DNA of 64,000 nt from IMG/VR virus record IMGVR_UViG_3300045806_000119, positions 1-64,000 of that record; one strand, given 5' to 3'. Positions 14,685 through 23,300 of this stretch are shown here, piece after piece. The notes under the pieces are model-generated. The model searched no databases. It had not been told where the DNA came from and saw only the letters and a list, made by a program, of their open reading frames with translations. Source of the DNA: a virus. Made by a program: the position numbers and the translations under genes. How positions within the stretch are numbered: the first letter of the stretch is position 1; the number at the start of each line of letters is the position of its first letter.

Positions 14685-14762
14685 GCGCGCGCGAGGACTC
14701 CGCACCACGTCGCCCCCCGCTGCCCCGAAAACGGGAGGCGAATTCGATTAGCGCTATCTCGT

Positions 14763-15197
14763 CTAACGCCTTTTAGGGTCGTAGAAGTGCGCGTTCACCT
14801 CTTCGGCCATCGCCTGAATCTGCTCATCAATAATCTCGTCAATGAGCACGTACGCCGCTGCGAATCCAACCGGCGTTGGCGCACAAGGCATGCAGGCGAT
14901 GACGCCGATGTGCGCGCTCTTGTACGACCGCTCGGGTCCCGGGATGGTCAGCTCGAACACCTTCCCCGCCCAGCCTGCCCCCTCTCCGGGGAGGCTGCCC
15001 TCGACGACCTTTTCGTGTGCCACGGTCTTGCTCCTGTCTCGCTCGTGCTGGGTGACGGTGGCGTGCGCCCGCAGTTGGCCAGAACCGGCCCTAGAAGGCG
15101 CCGACGTCATCGCGGACAGGGTAGCGGGGCTCTCTCCCCCCTTCGGCGCGTTTACGGGCATCCTGAGCGGACGCGGCGGAAGACGGAGCACAGTCAC
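14763..15197 (-). CDS. Unknown protein with N-terminal LRLP motif (144 aa)
   Basis: This 144-residue protein starts at an ATG that overlaps the previous gene's stop. Its N terminus (MTVLRLPPRPLRMP) is basic and proline-rich and carries the [F/L/I]RLP motif seen in neighbours. Residues 70-144 look like a compact domain (VFELTIPGPERSYKSAHIGVIACMP, divided by turns). It is the last gene before the long intergenic region. No family is recognised. Confidence 0.62.
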   Translation of the reverse strand: MTVLRLPPRPLRMPVNAPKGGESPATLSAMTSAPSRAGSGQLRAHATVTQHERDRSKTVAHEKVVEGSLPGEGAGWAGKVFELTIPGPERSYKSAHIGVIACMPCAPTPVGFAAAYVLIDEIIDEQIQAMAEEVNAHFYDPKRR

Positions 15198-15409
15198 GGT
15201 CGCCTCCGAGGACCAGGCACGGTAGGCCCGGCGAGGGTGCGCGCGTAGTCGAGCGCGGCACCCATGAGCGTCTTCGTGTCCATGAACGTGAGAGACTGGT
15301 TCTCCAACGCGATCTTGTACGCGACGGCCGCCTGCGCGAGGAGTTCCAGCTTTGCTTTCACCGCGCGCTTCTTGTCGTCAGAGCCGGTTGATCGTCCCGC
15401 GCTAGGCAT
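15194..15409 (-). CDS. Small helical protein (71 aa)
   Basis: This 71-residue protein overlaps genes on both sides by four and eight bases. It has a basic serine-rich start followed by a long amphipathic helix (KAKLELLAQAAVAYKIALE) and a proline/arginine tail. It could be a small adaptor or terminase-like subunit fragment, but nothing in the sequence supports a specific function. Confidence 0.55.
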   Translation of the reverse strand: MPSAGRSTGSDDKKRAVKAKLELLAQAAVAYKIALENQSLTFMDTKTLMGAALDYARTLAGPTVPGPRRRP

Positions 15410-15896
15410 CTTCCACCTCTGTGTCCCCTTCCGTGTTCTCTTCCGCGAGCCTGGGCAGGACGACGACGGGCTTCATCCACGCGCCTTTACTCCTCGCCGC
15501 CGCGATCTTCTCCCCGATCACCCCGCTACTCTTGGCCGCTACGAGGAGGTCGAGCATCTCCGTGCTAACCGCCATCACGACGCCTGGAATAGTGAGAATG
15601 TCATTCGGCAGCTTCGTCGGGTCGTAGAAGTCTGCCTTTTTCTTGTACTGCACCTGAAGCATGTGCTCCGCGCCCTTCGCCCAGACGAAGCTCTTCTTCC
15701 CCTCGGGCACCTCCTTCGGGGGTCCGCTCTTCGTGTAGAAGAGGCGAGACAGCTCGTCCTTCACCTTGGCCATGCCGGCTTCGATCTGTTCGAGCCGGGA
15801 GAAAACCGGCTCGTGCCTCCTGATGTAGGAGCGCCTCTCCGTCTCCAGAGCTTCGTACTCAGCGAGCTTCGCCTTCGCATCTTCACGCAGTCCCAT
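15402..15896 (-). CDS. Unknown coiled-coil protein (164 aa)
   Basis: The ATG at 15896 follows GGAGG by six bases and is preferred over an upstream in-frame start. The first 60 residues form a predicted coiled coil (LREDAKAKLAEYEALETER onward). The following segment, with KKSFVWAKG and LPNDILTIPG, looks like a small folded domain, and the end is acidic. The layout is loosely like host-nuclease inhibitors of the Gam type, but key similarity is lacking and I do not assign it. Confidence 0.6.
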   Translation of the reverse strand: MGLREDAKAKLAEYEALETERRSYIRRHEPVFSRLEQIEAGMAKVKDELSRLFYTKSGPPKEVPEGKKSFVWAKGAEHMLQVQYKKKADFYDPTKLPNDILTIPGVVMAVSTEMLDLLVAAKSSGVIGEKIAAARSKGAWMKPVVVLPRLAEENTEGDTEVEDA

Positions 15897-16185
15897 TGTC
15901 AGCCTCCGATCCCGGCTTGCACGACTCGCATTCGACGCGCGCAAACGTGGGAAGTCCATTACACAGATTTTTCAGCTTTTGCAGCTCGGCGTGCGTGTCT
16001 GGAGTCACGCTCGATCCGCCGATCCAAACCACCGACTGCTTCCGCCCGAAGCGCGAGCGGCAGCCCGAACACACGACGGGGTACTGGTCGTGTTCGATGC
16101 GCAGGCTACAGGCCGCGCAGACAGCCCTTCCGTGAATCGGGGATGACTCGCAGAAAGAGCATTGCACTTCGGGGTCAATCGTCAC
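15883..16185 (-). CDS. Small zinc-ribbon protein (100 aa)
   Basis: A GTG at 16185, with AGGTG just upstream, gives 100 residues and overlaps the upstream gene by 11 bases; the longer frame to 16296 is arginine-rich noise. The motifs CSFC, CAAC, CSGC and CESC suggest two zinc sites. The middle (VVWIGGSSVTPDTHAELQKL) is a mixed segment. It may recruit other proteins to DNA or RNA, but no specific family is seen. Confidence 0.58.
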   Translation of the reverse strand: MTIDPEVQCSFCESSPIHGRAVCAACSLRIEHDQYPVVCSGCRSRFGRKQSVVWIGGSSVTPDTHAELQKLKNLCNGLPTFARVECESCKPGSEADNGTA

Positions 16186-16717
16186 ACGACACCTGCTCTC
16201 CCTTGCTCGTCGCCCGCGCCGGCCGCGCCTCCGCCTCGTCGCGGTGGACGATTGCCTCCAGCGCCAGCCGTACGTTCTCGTAGCCAGCGCTGGCAAGCGC
16301 TTGATTGATCACCTGCCGCAGGCTATCCGGGACGCGCGAGGGGGCAGTCCAGAGCAGGCCCGGAGTAGCCACCGCTTCGCCGCTGGCCAGCCGCTGCACA
16401 GCCTTGCGGGCTTCCTCAACAGCTTCGGCCGGCGGGGTGGGGTCGGCAACCAGTAGCTTCTCCTCTCGCTCGGCGATGCGGAGAAGGATGAGGTACCCGA
16501 TGAGATCGAGCACAACATCCTCGTCTTCACCACCCTGGTTCCTCATGCGCTTCAGCTTGTCGTCGATGCGCACCCGAATCGACTGCGCCGGCGTCAAGTT
16601 CGGGGCGAAGACGCCGAGGGGCTCTAGCGCCGAGTCTCCATACTTCCTGTTCTTCTCCAGCAGCATCATCTTGATCGCTCGGCACTCGATCACGATCTGG
16701 TCAACGTGGTTACTCAT
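16175..16717 (-). CDS. DUF1599-like nucleotide-modification-associated protein
   Basis: Residues 15-95 follow the pattern of DUF1599, also called nucleotide-modification-associated domain 1: KNRKYGDSAL, then SIRVRIDDKLKRMRNQ, then EDVVLDLIGYLILL. This all-helical, MazG-like domain often occurs in phages with modified nucleotides. The C-terminal half is a charged extension with no recognised motif. Its presence fits the 7-deazaguanine genes at the other end of the window, though a direct link is inference. It overlaps genes on both sides. Confidence 0.6.
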   Translation of the reverse strand: MSNHVDQIVIECRAIKMMLLEKNRKYGDSALEPLGVFAPNLTPAQSIRVRIDDKLKRMRNQGGEDEDVVLDLIGYLILLRIAEREEKLLVADPTPPAEAVEEARKAVQRLASGEAVATPGLLWTAPSRVPDSLRQVINQALASAGYENVRLALEAIVHRDEAEARPARATSKGEQVSCDD

Positions 16718-17171
16718 TTTCAGCCTTCCTTTCGCGCTGCTCTATTGGAATATCAATGGTGAAAAAACGGGTCTTCACGGATTCGATGAACTGCTTCAGC
16801 TTGTCTCGGTTCGGCCCCTTCAGCCGGCCGTAGTGGTTGAAAAGAGCCTGGATGAACAGCAACTGCGCTCGGCTGTAATACCGATTGCAGCGGCTGTCGT
16901 CCCGGTTTCGCCAGAGCGCCCGGGGAAACCCGAAGCGTAGCTCCCAGGCGTACAACGTCCTGAGTTCCTTGTGCATTATCGCACAAAGAACGGCAGAGGG
17001 GAAAAGCTCAATAGTGACGCCATCGACGACGAAACGCTTACCCTTGCCCTGCTTCTTCGTGCCGTCCTTCGCTTGGTACTCGAACACGCAGTCCCATCCA
17101 CGGCGTCTCCACCCTGCCCGGTTCTGCTTCGTGGTCACGACCTTCTCAGGTAGTAGACCTTGATTAGTCAT
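16710..17171 (-). CDS. Unknown basic protein (153 aa)
   Basis: This 153-residue protein begins with a basic region (QNRAGWRRRGWDCVFEYQ). A middle helical part follows with SAVLCAIMHKELRTLYAWE and YYSRAQLLFIQALFNHYG. The aromatic and basic content suggests nucleic acid binding, and the helix pair could be a winged-helix or MerR-like unit. That is only a shape impression. It overlaps the downstream gene by eight bases. No family is assigned. Confidence 0.6.
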   Translation of the reverse strand: MTNQGLLPEKVVTTKQNRAGWRRRGWDCVFEYQAKDGTKKQGKGKRFVVDGVTIELFPSAVLCAIMHKELRTLYAWELRFGFPRALWRNRDDSRCNRYYSRAQLLFIQALFNHYGRLKGPNRDKLKQFIESVKTRFFTIDIPIEQRERKAENE

Positions 17172-17256
17172 TTTGGAAAGGTTCCGTTTCTCTGCGAGTA
17201 GTGGACGCCACCCATATCTGTAGAGTCAATCACAGGGCGGGACCAGAGCAGGGTTC

Positions 17257-17541
17257 TCATCGGCGCCCCGGTGGCCGCTTAGGCAGAGGACCCACGTTCA
17301 AGACGACGGGCTCGCCAACAGGAATCTTCCCCGACGAGAACTCGTTCTTGTACGTCTCCTCCGGCTCGTATCGATCCCCGCTGATCGCCGCCTGCACCCA
17401 CGTCTTCTGCGCTGGCGTGAGCGGGCGCCCGAAACGGTCGAGCTTAGCCAGCATGTCGTCGAACGCCTCTTTTACCGCTGGCCGCAGCACTTCGCTGTCC
17501 AGCGCTTCCTCCAGCAGCTCCCTGTCCTCTTCAAGCCCCAT
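17257..17541 (-). CDS. Small unknown protein (94 aa)
   Basis: The ATG at 17541 overlaps the helicase stop as TGATG and has AGGAGG eight bases upstream; an adjacent GTG at 17544 is an equally placed alternative. The first half is acidic and helical (LEEDRELLEEALDSEVLRPA) and the end is basic and proline-rich (PLPKRPPGRR). Coupling suggests co-production with the helicase. No family is recognised. Confidence 0.62.
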   Translation of the reverse strand: MGLEEDRELLEEALDSEVLRPAVKEAFDDMLAKLDRFGRPLTPAQKTWVQAAISGDRYEPEETYKNEFSSGKIPVGEPVVLNVGPLPKRPPGRR

Positions 17542-18947
17542 CACGGAACCCTCCTGTTGACGTGTCGTATCTCAGCCTTCGCATCAATGCTTATAATAGC
17601 GGACTCCATGTCGGTCTCTTTCCTCTTCAGAGCGTCGTGACAGAAAACCAGTACAATCGGATTTCTCTTGTTTGCGTACTCCCTGTCGATACGCCCCACG
17701 GCCTGCCGCAGGAAGCCGACGTCATCGGTCGGGTAGAGGAGCACCAGCGTATCGAGCCTCGGGATGTTGAGCGCACGACTGGCGATCTTGTCCGTCGCGA
17801 AGATCATCTGGCGGTTGAACGCTTCGTCTCGCTCGGCGCCCTTGACTGCCCCGGTGACGAGCCCGGCGTCAGCGTGCTCCGAGAGCACCTCGGCCAGCAT
17901 CCCCAGCTGCTCCGTGCGCGAGCCGAGCACGAGGGCCGAGCGCCCTGCCGTGGCCACTTTCATCAGCTCCGTGGTGACGATCGCGTTGAACGCCAGGCTA
18001 CCCGATGCCGCCGTCTCGTAGGCGGGGCGATTGAGGATGTGGCGCCCGAGTCCGGGGGCGTAGCGCCGACACTTCGCCAGCCGCTGCTCGCTCACGTAGG
18101 GCGGGGCGTGAACGAAGTACCACGAGCTGCTGCGCTCTCTCGTTAGGTCGACGTAGCAGGGCTGCATACCCCCCGCGTGCATCATGAAGACCGCTTCTTG
18201 TCCGTCCGCCCGCGCGGGGGTGGCGGACAGGAGGAGGCGCTCCCCTGGAAAGTTAGGCAAAACTACTCTAAAGCTTTCGGCGCCCATGCAGTGAGCCTCG
18301 TCCACGATGACGAAGCCAAACTGGTCGTAGAACGCCGCGTCGAATTCCTGCTGCGCGAGCGTGTGGACCAAGGCGATGGTGAAGTGCTCGCCGATTTCAC
18401 GGCGGCTCGCCTGCACGACCCCCACATCGACGTCGAGCATCGACGGGAAGCACGCGAGTATCTCCCCGAGCCACTGCGGCACGAGAAAGTCGCGGTCAAC
18501 GATGATTAGGGTCTTTTTATTCCGTTGTGCAGCGAGCCACAAGGCGCTCGTGGTCTTCCCTTTTCCACACCCGAGGCAGAGCAGCTTGTCGTAGTGGGGC
18601 AGAAGATGAGGAGCGACCTTCTTCTGCAGGGGCGTCAGTTCTCGCGTGAACTGGAGCGGCTCCGTGGAAGGGAACTCAGGCCGGATGTCCTCGAAGAGAA
18701 CCCGGTCCTTGCTCAGCATCGCCGCCGCGATGTTGTATCCGCGCGGCAAGATGACGTGGTCGCCATCCTCTTCCCACAAAGCAACGCCAGACGCCGCGTC
18801 GGCTGCGTAGCCGAGCATCGCCTGTACCTCTGCTCCCTTGTTGTCGACCCACAGCTCGTGACGGATGCGGTCAAAGTCGACTGCGCTCTTTTTCACGCGG
18901 TAGTGGCTGCCTAGCTCTACGATTTCCATTATTGCGAATAGTCGCAC
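17541..18947 (-). CDS. SF2 DNA helicase (UvsW/DEAD-box-like)
   Basis: This 468-residue protein is a superfamily 2 helicase. Q-like motif LTPLQKKVAPHLL lies near 105, P-loop CLGCGKGKTT at 124-133, DEAH box VIVDEAHCMG near 213, SATPAR near 240 and RQAVGRIDRE (motif VI) near 405. The size and order are like UvsW/RadD-type enzymes, which unwind branched intermediates or R-loops and can switch replication modes. The frame begins with GTG at 18947; an ATG at 18929 is possible and neither has a strong ribosome site. It is the first gene after the late-region terminator, so it should have its own promoter, which I could not identify. Confidence 0.82.
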   Translation of the reverse strand: MRLFAIMEIVELGSHYRVKKSAVDFDRIRHELWVDNKGAEVQAMLGYAADAASGVALWEEDGDHVILPRGYNIAAAMLSKDRVLFEDIRPEFPSTEPLQFTRELTPLQKKVAPHLLPHYDKLLCLGCGKGKTTSALWLAAQRNKKTLIIVDRDFLVPQWLGEILACFPSMLDVDVGVVQASRREIGEHFTIALVHTLAQQEFDAAFYDQFGFVIVDEAHCMGAESFRVVLPNFPGERLLLSATPARADGQEAVFMMHAGGMQPCYVDLTRERSSSWYFVHAPPYVSEQRLAKCRRYAPGLGRHILNRPAYETAASGSLAFNAIVTTELMKVATAGRSALVLGSRTEQLGMLAEVLSEHADAGLVTGAVKGAERDEAFNRQMIFATDKIASRALNIPRLDTLVLLYPTDDVGFLRQAVGRIDREYANKRNPIVLVFCHDALKRKETDMESAIISIDAKAEIRHVNRRVP

Positions 18948-18975
18948 GTATGCTCAGCTATGGCAAGCGCCAGGC

Positions 18976-19010
18976 AAAGAAAAGCCCCGGCAGCCGAAGC
19001 TACCGAGGCC
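18976..19010 (-). terminator. Strong Rho-independent terminator ending the tail/lysis operon
   Basis: On the minus strand GCCTCGGTAGC, a TTCG loop and GCTGCCGGGGC form an 11-bp stem (two G-T pairs) closed by a C(UUCG)G tetraloop, followed by TTTTCTTT. The plus-strand arms are 18999-19009 and 18984-18994. It separates the late structural region from the SF2 helicase gene. Confidence 0.9.
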
Positions 19011-19028
19011 TGTCCTACCGAGCCGAGC

Positions 19029-19424
19029 TCAGGAGTGCTCGGGGTCCTCCACGCCGGCCACCGGCGCCGGAACGACGGGAGCCACCGGCGCCGGCGCCGG
19101 AACGACGGCCGCGGGGGCGGGGCTCGCGGGCGTGTTGGCAGCGACGGCCGCACCGAGCGCTGCGGCAACGGTGCCGAGCTGAGAGGTGAGGGCAGCAAGC
19201 TTCACCGGGTCCGTCCCCGCCGAGGTGATCTGGGCAGCGAGGCCCTGGATGAGGGCTTCGGCCGAGGCCGCGACCGTGGTGATTTGGTTCACTTCCGCGA
19301 TGAGGGCTGAGAGGTCGGCCATGATGTGTGCTCCGTCTTTTCTGTAGTTGAGTTTCAGGTCGAGGACCAGCCGAAGGATTTCGTCCAGCCGCTTCGTCAC
19401 ATGCGTCTCGAATTCATTACTCAC
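19029..19424 (-). CDS. Unknown virion-region protein with Ala/Pro-rich tail (131 aa)
   Basis: A GTG at 19424 lies nine bases after GGAGG; a TTG at 19442 and an internal ATG at 19322 (with GGAG) are alternatives. Residues 1-95 are helical with regular hydrophobic spacing (ILRLVLDLKLNY, then ALIAEVNQITTVAASAEAL), as in a trimeric coiled coil. The tail is made of P-A-P-V repeats. It is the last gene of the fibre region, so a fibre accessory or chaperone is possible but unproven. Confidence 0.58.
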   Translation of the reverse strand: MSNEFETHVTKRLDEILRLVLDLKLNYRKDGAHIMADLSALIAEVNQITTVAASAEALIQGLAAQITSAGTDPVKLAALTSQLGTVAAALGAAVAANTPASPAPAAVVPAPAPVAPVVPAPVAGVEDPEHS

Positions 19425-19438
19425 AGCGTGCTCCTCCG

Positions 19439-20083
19439 TCAACTGTTGGGCCAGCCCATGCGCTCTCCGTCCTCTTGCTGGAAGAGGCCAAGCGCTTCAC
19501 CGCGCAGCTGCGGGAGGTCACGGATGTTGATGGGACCCGCCTTCGCCGGAACCTCGAATGTCCACGAGAAGTCGATTGACGGAATCTCGACGCGGCAGTA
19601 GGCGCCGTACACAAGAGACACCTGCCACATGCCATTTGCGTCCGGGTACACCCTCCGGTGCGACGGCGTGACGGCGAGCCCCATCGGGGCCTGCGAGAGC
19701 AGCCCAGCCGTCGAGGGCACCCAGCGCTCCCCCTTCGTCCCCATGCTGTTCACGTTGATGACCGTGTTCTGGTCCACGCCGCCGAAGGGGTCCTTCAGGT
19801 ATCCGATAACCTTACAGAGCTGTGGGGCTGCGGGAGGAGCAATGAGCATGACGGGGAGGCTGGTTCCAGCGCTCCCCACGGCCACCACTTCGTAGATGTC
19901 CCCTGGGTTGCCAGCAGCATCGGCGTAGAAGAACTGCTGCGTCTGCGGATTGAAGTTGGCCCCCGTGACGCTGAAGGCGACGGTGGCGAGCGCCGAGAAC
20001 GTAGAGCCCCCGTCTGTGCTCTTCGTGATGACCCAGCTGGTGACAGCGGGGGAGGCAACGTACCCCCATGTGAGCGTGTTCAT
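19439..20083 (-). CDS. Tail-fibre-region protein (214 aa)
   Basis: This 214-residue beta-rich protein begins with a fibronectin/carbohydrate-module-like sandwich (WGYVASPAVTSWVITKSTDGG) and continues with LPVMLIAPPAAP and RWVPSTAGLL blocks. No cysteine clusters or signal peptide. It overlaps the next upstream gene by four bases and follows the large fibre gene. A distal fibre or adhesion role is inferred from position and composition only. Confidence 0.6.
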   Translation of the reverse strand: MNTLTWGYVASPAVTSWVITKSTDGGSTFSALATVAFSVTGANFNPQTQQFFYADAAGNPGDIYEVVAVGSAGTSLPVMLIAPPAAPQLCKVIGYLKDPFGGVDQNTVINVNSMGTKGERWVPSTAGLLSQAPMGLAVTPSHRRVYPDANGMWQVSLVYGAYCRVEIPSIDFSWTFEVPAKAGPINIRDLPQLRGEALGLFQQEDGERMGWPNS

Positions 20084-20325
20084 TCGACTCCTCCATCTAC
20101 GATTCCAGGCTGGGTGACGACAACGAGGGTACCGCTCAGTGCTCCCGGCTGGCTCAGCACGCCGACGTTGGCACCAAAAGGGGGCGGCTGGGTCGGCAGA
20201 GCGATAGCTCCGCCTACGAGGCCGGGCTGTGCTGCCACCAAGATCACTCCGCCGGCAGCCATGGGCTGCAGCGAAGAGGGGGCGACATACGGGTTAGTGG
20301 GGCCAGGCTGAACCGCGGTGGGCAT
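20080..20325 (-). CDS. Small Q-P-G repeat protein (81 aa)
   Basis: The ATG at 20325 lies seven bases after AGGAG; a longer frame running into the fibre gene is rejected. The protein has four spaced QPG units (AVQPGPTN, AAQPGLVGG, LSQPGALSG, VTQPGIVDGG) separated by about 20 residues, which suggests short beta repeats. It sits between the large fibre protein and another beta-rich gene. A fibre tip or cap is conceivable. Confidence 0.6.
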   Translation of the reverse strand: MPTAVQPGPTNPYVAPSSLQPMAAGGVILVAAQPGLVGGAIALPTQPPPFGANVGVLSQPGALSGTLVVVTQPGIVDGGVE

Positions 20326-20344
20326 CGGAAAGCTCCTGCGCAGC

Positions 20345-23300
20345 TCACGGGAAGTTAGAGTTAGTCCCCGGGGCCGTGTAGAAGACGACCCCAACAGTAC
20401 CGCTCTGCTCTGTGCCACCGTTGATGTAATTATCCGAAATGTAGATGTAGTTAGACCCCGTGCTCGCAGTGCCGACGGCGTAAACAGCGCCTAGCGTGTT
20501 TCCCGACACATGGACGCGGTAGTTCTGAGGCCCAGAGAGGTCAACCGCTCGGATACCCGCCGCAGCAAGGTAGAGGTCAACAACATTGCCGACGATCCGA
20601 CTAGTGTAAAGATCCATCGCAGCGATGCCCGCCCCAGAGCAGCCGAGGGCGAAGTAAGAGCCGTTGTAGGAGCAGCCAAACGCCTGGGCAGTGATGATAT
20701 TTTCACTGATGAGGACATCTGCCATTCGCGGGCTGCCGGAACCAAACCCGCCGTCTCCCGAAGCCAGGGCGATTGCGACGAAGCACCAGTACGCGTTCGC
20801 CGCTACAGGGGTGTTTGTGTTGCAGGCCACGGCGTTTTGCTGGAAGCTGCCGGGAGACGGGGTATTGAGTGCCAGCTGTGCGCGCTGGTAGACCTTGTTT
20901 CTGGAGATTCGGATCCCAGTCGAAGACACCAGCGCGTACGGCGTGGCGACGGGCGTGTAGTTCCGAAGAACGATGCCGATGAGCACCGTCGTGTCGGTCA
21001 GCACGCCCGTTGCGGCGGGGAAAGTTCCGCCGCTACCGCCGCTACCACCCGCAATAGAACGCCAGCCTTGGGGGATGCTGGCGGCTGTTGCAAACCCAAT
21101 GTCGAACGTGTTGTCGGTCACGCTGATGTTCGACACGGGGCCGGTAACGTTCACCCCATCTTGCAGCAGGCGGGAGAGGTAGAAGCCGTACAGCGACGGG
21201 GCCGTCGTCCCGGACCACCCTGTCGTGCTGTCCGTCGACATGTTGTGGTGGTTTTCGCGGTACGTGATGTTCTGGAACGACGTGGAGTACGACCCAAGAA
21301 CCCCGTTTACGGAAAGTCCACTAAAGACGGCGAGGCACGCCCCCCACAGCGTGTAGCCGGCCGCCACGCCACCGCAGTAGGAAAAGTCGAAGTAGTTGTC
21401 CTCGATGAGCGTCCTCGACGTCTTGTCGCGACCCACAGTCATCGAGATGTACGCCGTGGCAACGCAGACACCGGAGCCGGAGAAGTAGTGCATCGGGGCG
21501 CCGGTGTAGTCACCGTTGAACGGCAACGCTGACGTGACGCTGTTGTTGCCGGTCTTGCCCATCGCGCCCGTGGCGTTGATGAACTTGTTCTCCGCGATCT
21601 GCAGCAGGCTCTTGGTGCCGAGCACATGAATAGAGGGAATGTTCTGACCGAGGTTCGTCGGAGCGACCGCAGCTCCGTCGAACACGTTCCCCACGAGGCG
21701 CACTTTCCCGTCCGCCGTCGTCTTGAGCACGACGTTCGCGGCGTAGGGGGGCTGGGTCGAGCCAGTCACCGCAGTCGAGGGAATACCTTGGCAGAAGAAG
21801 TAGCTGTCCCGAACGTCCCAGAGCACGTTCTTCGTGCTGCCGTACTCGTTCAAGCCCCCGTTGGGGGCGAGGAAGAGGAGCGCCGCGCCAGGGTTGACGT
21901 TCACGGAGCCGCCCAGCATCGGCGGGCTCACCATCGTGTTGTTGTACGAGTACGGGTTCAAGAACCGACAATTCTTGATAATGATGTTATCGGCCTGGAC
22001 GTAGACAGGGCCGAAGAAGGTGCAGTCCTCCAAGATGACCGTGTCGCCAACGAACGCGGCCAGATAGTTGGACTGCGTCCCGGAGCCGAGGTCGTCCATC
22101 GCGAAGTTCAGGCTCTTGAGCTTCAGGCAGTTCGCGTAGAACTGAAGCAAGGCGTTCCTGGTCCCTGACCCACCAAACGCCGGGTTCTGCCCTCGGATGG
22201 CGGGCCGCGTCCCGATGGAGTTCCCGGACGTCGTGCCACTGGCGTTCGCGGCGAGCCCGGAAGCCCCCTCCTCGCCCTCGATAACGATAGACGACCCCGC
22301 GTTGCCACCGCTGTCCGCCCCCGCGTTCCAGTCTCCCCACACCTTCGTTCCGCCGAGCATCTGGTAGGTACCAGAGCGGAGAAAAAGCCGAATATTGCGG
22401 GGCTGTCCGCTGCCCTGGATGGCCGGGGCCGCGTAGCCCGGCACAGCCACCGACCAGTTGAGCGCGCGCTCCAGCGCATCAGCGCCTGTAATCGTGTTGC
22501 TCCCTGGAGCGTACTTGTTTCCGTTCGCCGCGAGCACGGCGCGGTACGGCATCGGCGCCTCGCCTGGCGGGGCCATGCCGGGGTAGTTCACAACGGACGC
22601 ACCGGCCCCGCGGGTGACGGTACCGTCGAACCACACGAGGTCCTGCCCGATACGCACGACAAGACAGAAACTGGCCGGGTCTGCCTGGAAGTTCGTCGTG
22701 GGCACCACAGCGAGCTTCTGCCCGAGGATGGCTTGCGTGGGAGAGAGGGTAAAAGCGTTAGTGGAAAAGTCGAAGACGAAAGGGAGGTCGCTCTTCCCGA
22801 GGTACTGGTTGTTGTGCAGCGTCGGGCCGCTCGCCAGCCAGCCAAGCCCGGAACCATCCGGGATAGACCACCCCCAGGCGCCAACCGCGGGGAGGGGAGG
22901 AGTCGCCCCTCCGTTCGCGACGTACTGGCTGTTCAACGCGTAGACGTCGGGCGAGGACGCTCCGGTTACCCCGTTCCCGCCAGTAGAGCGAACGATCATC
23001 CCACCAGCGCTTGGACCGCTCGCGCTGTAGCTTCCGATCTGCAGGTAGCCCGTGTTCACGTCCCAGGACACCATCCCGTCCGCGTTGCTGCCGTCCGTCT
23101 GGCTGGAGCGGAACGTCTTCAGGAACCACTGCTTCGTCATCCGTTCGACGGGCATCAGCTCGACAAGATTCTGGAGCTGGAGCGTGGTCATGATGTTGTA
23201 GCCGCTCGTGACCAGCCCGCCCGTCGACATGAGCCCGGTGCCGCCAGAGCACCCGGTAAGCTGCGTCCCGCCGAACAGCCCCGTGTACGTGACAGCTTGC

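Larger units (their letters stand above)
14329..14762. other. Only long intergenic region (434 bp)
   Basis: No credible gene lies here. From the upstream side it holds a GC-rich edge, an AT-rich inverted-repeat island (14631-14684), alternating GCGTACGCACGTACGTAC (14592-14610), a strongly folded element (14473-14568), a pyrimidine-rich tract (14411-14450) and a likely promoter (14371-14399). Such clustering of folds and AT-rich DNA in an otherwise packed genome suggests a replication origin, a regulatory leader, or both. Confidence 0.7.
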
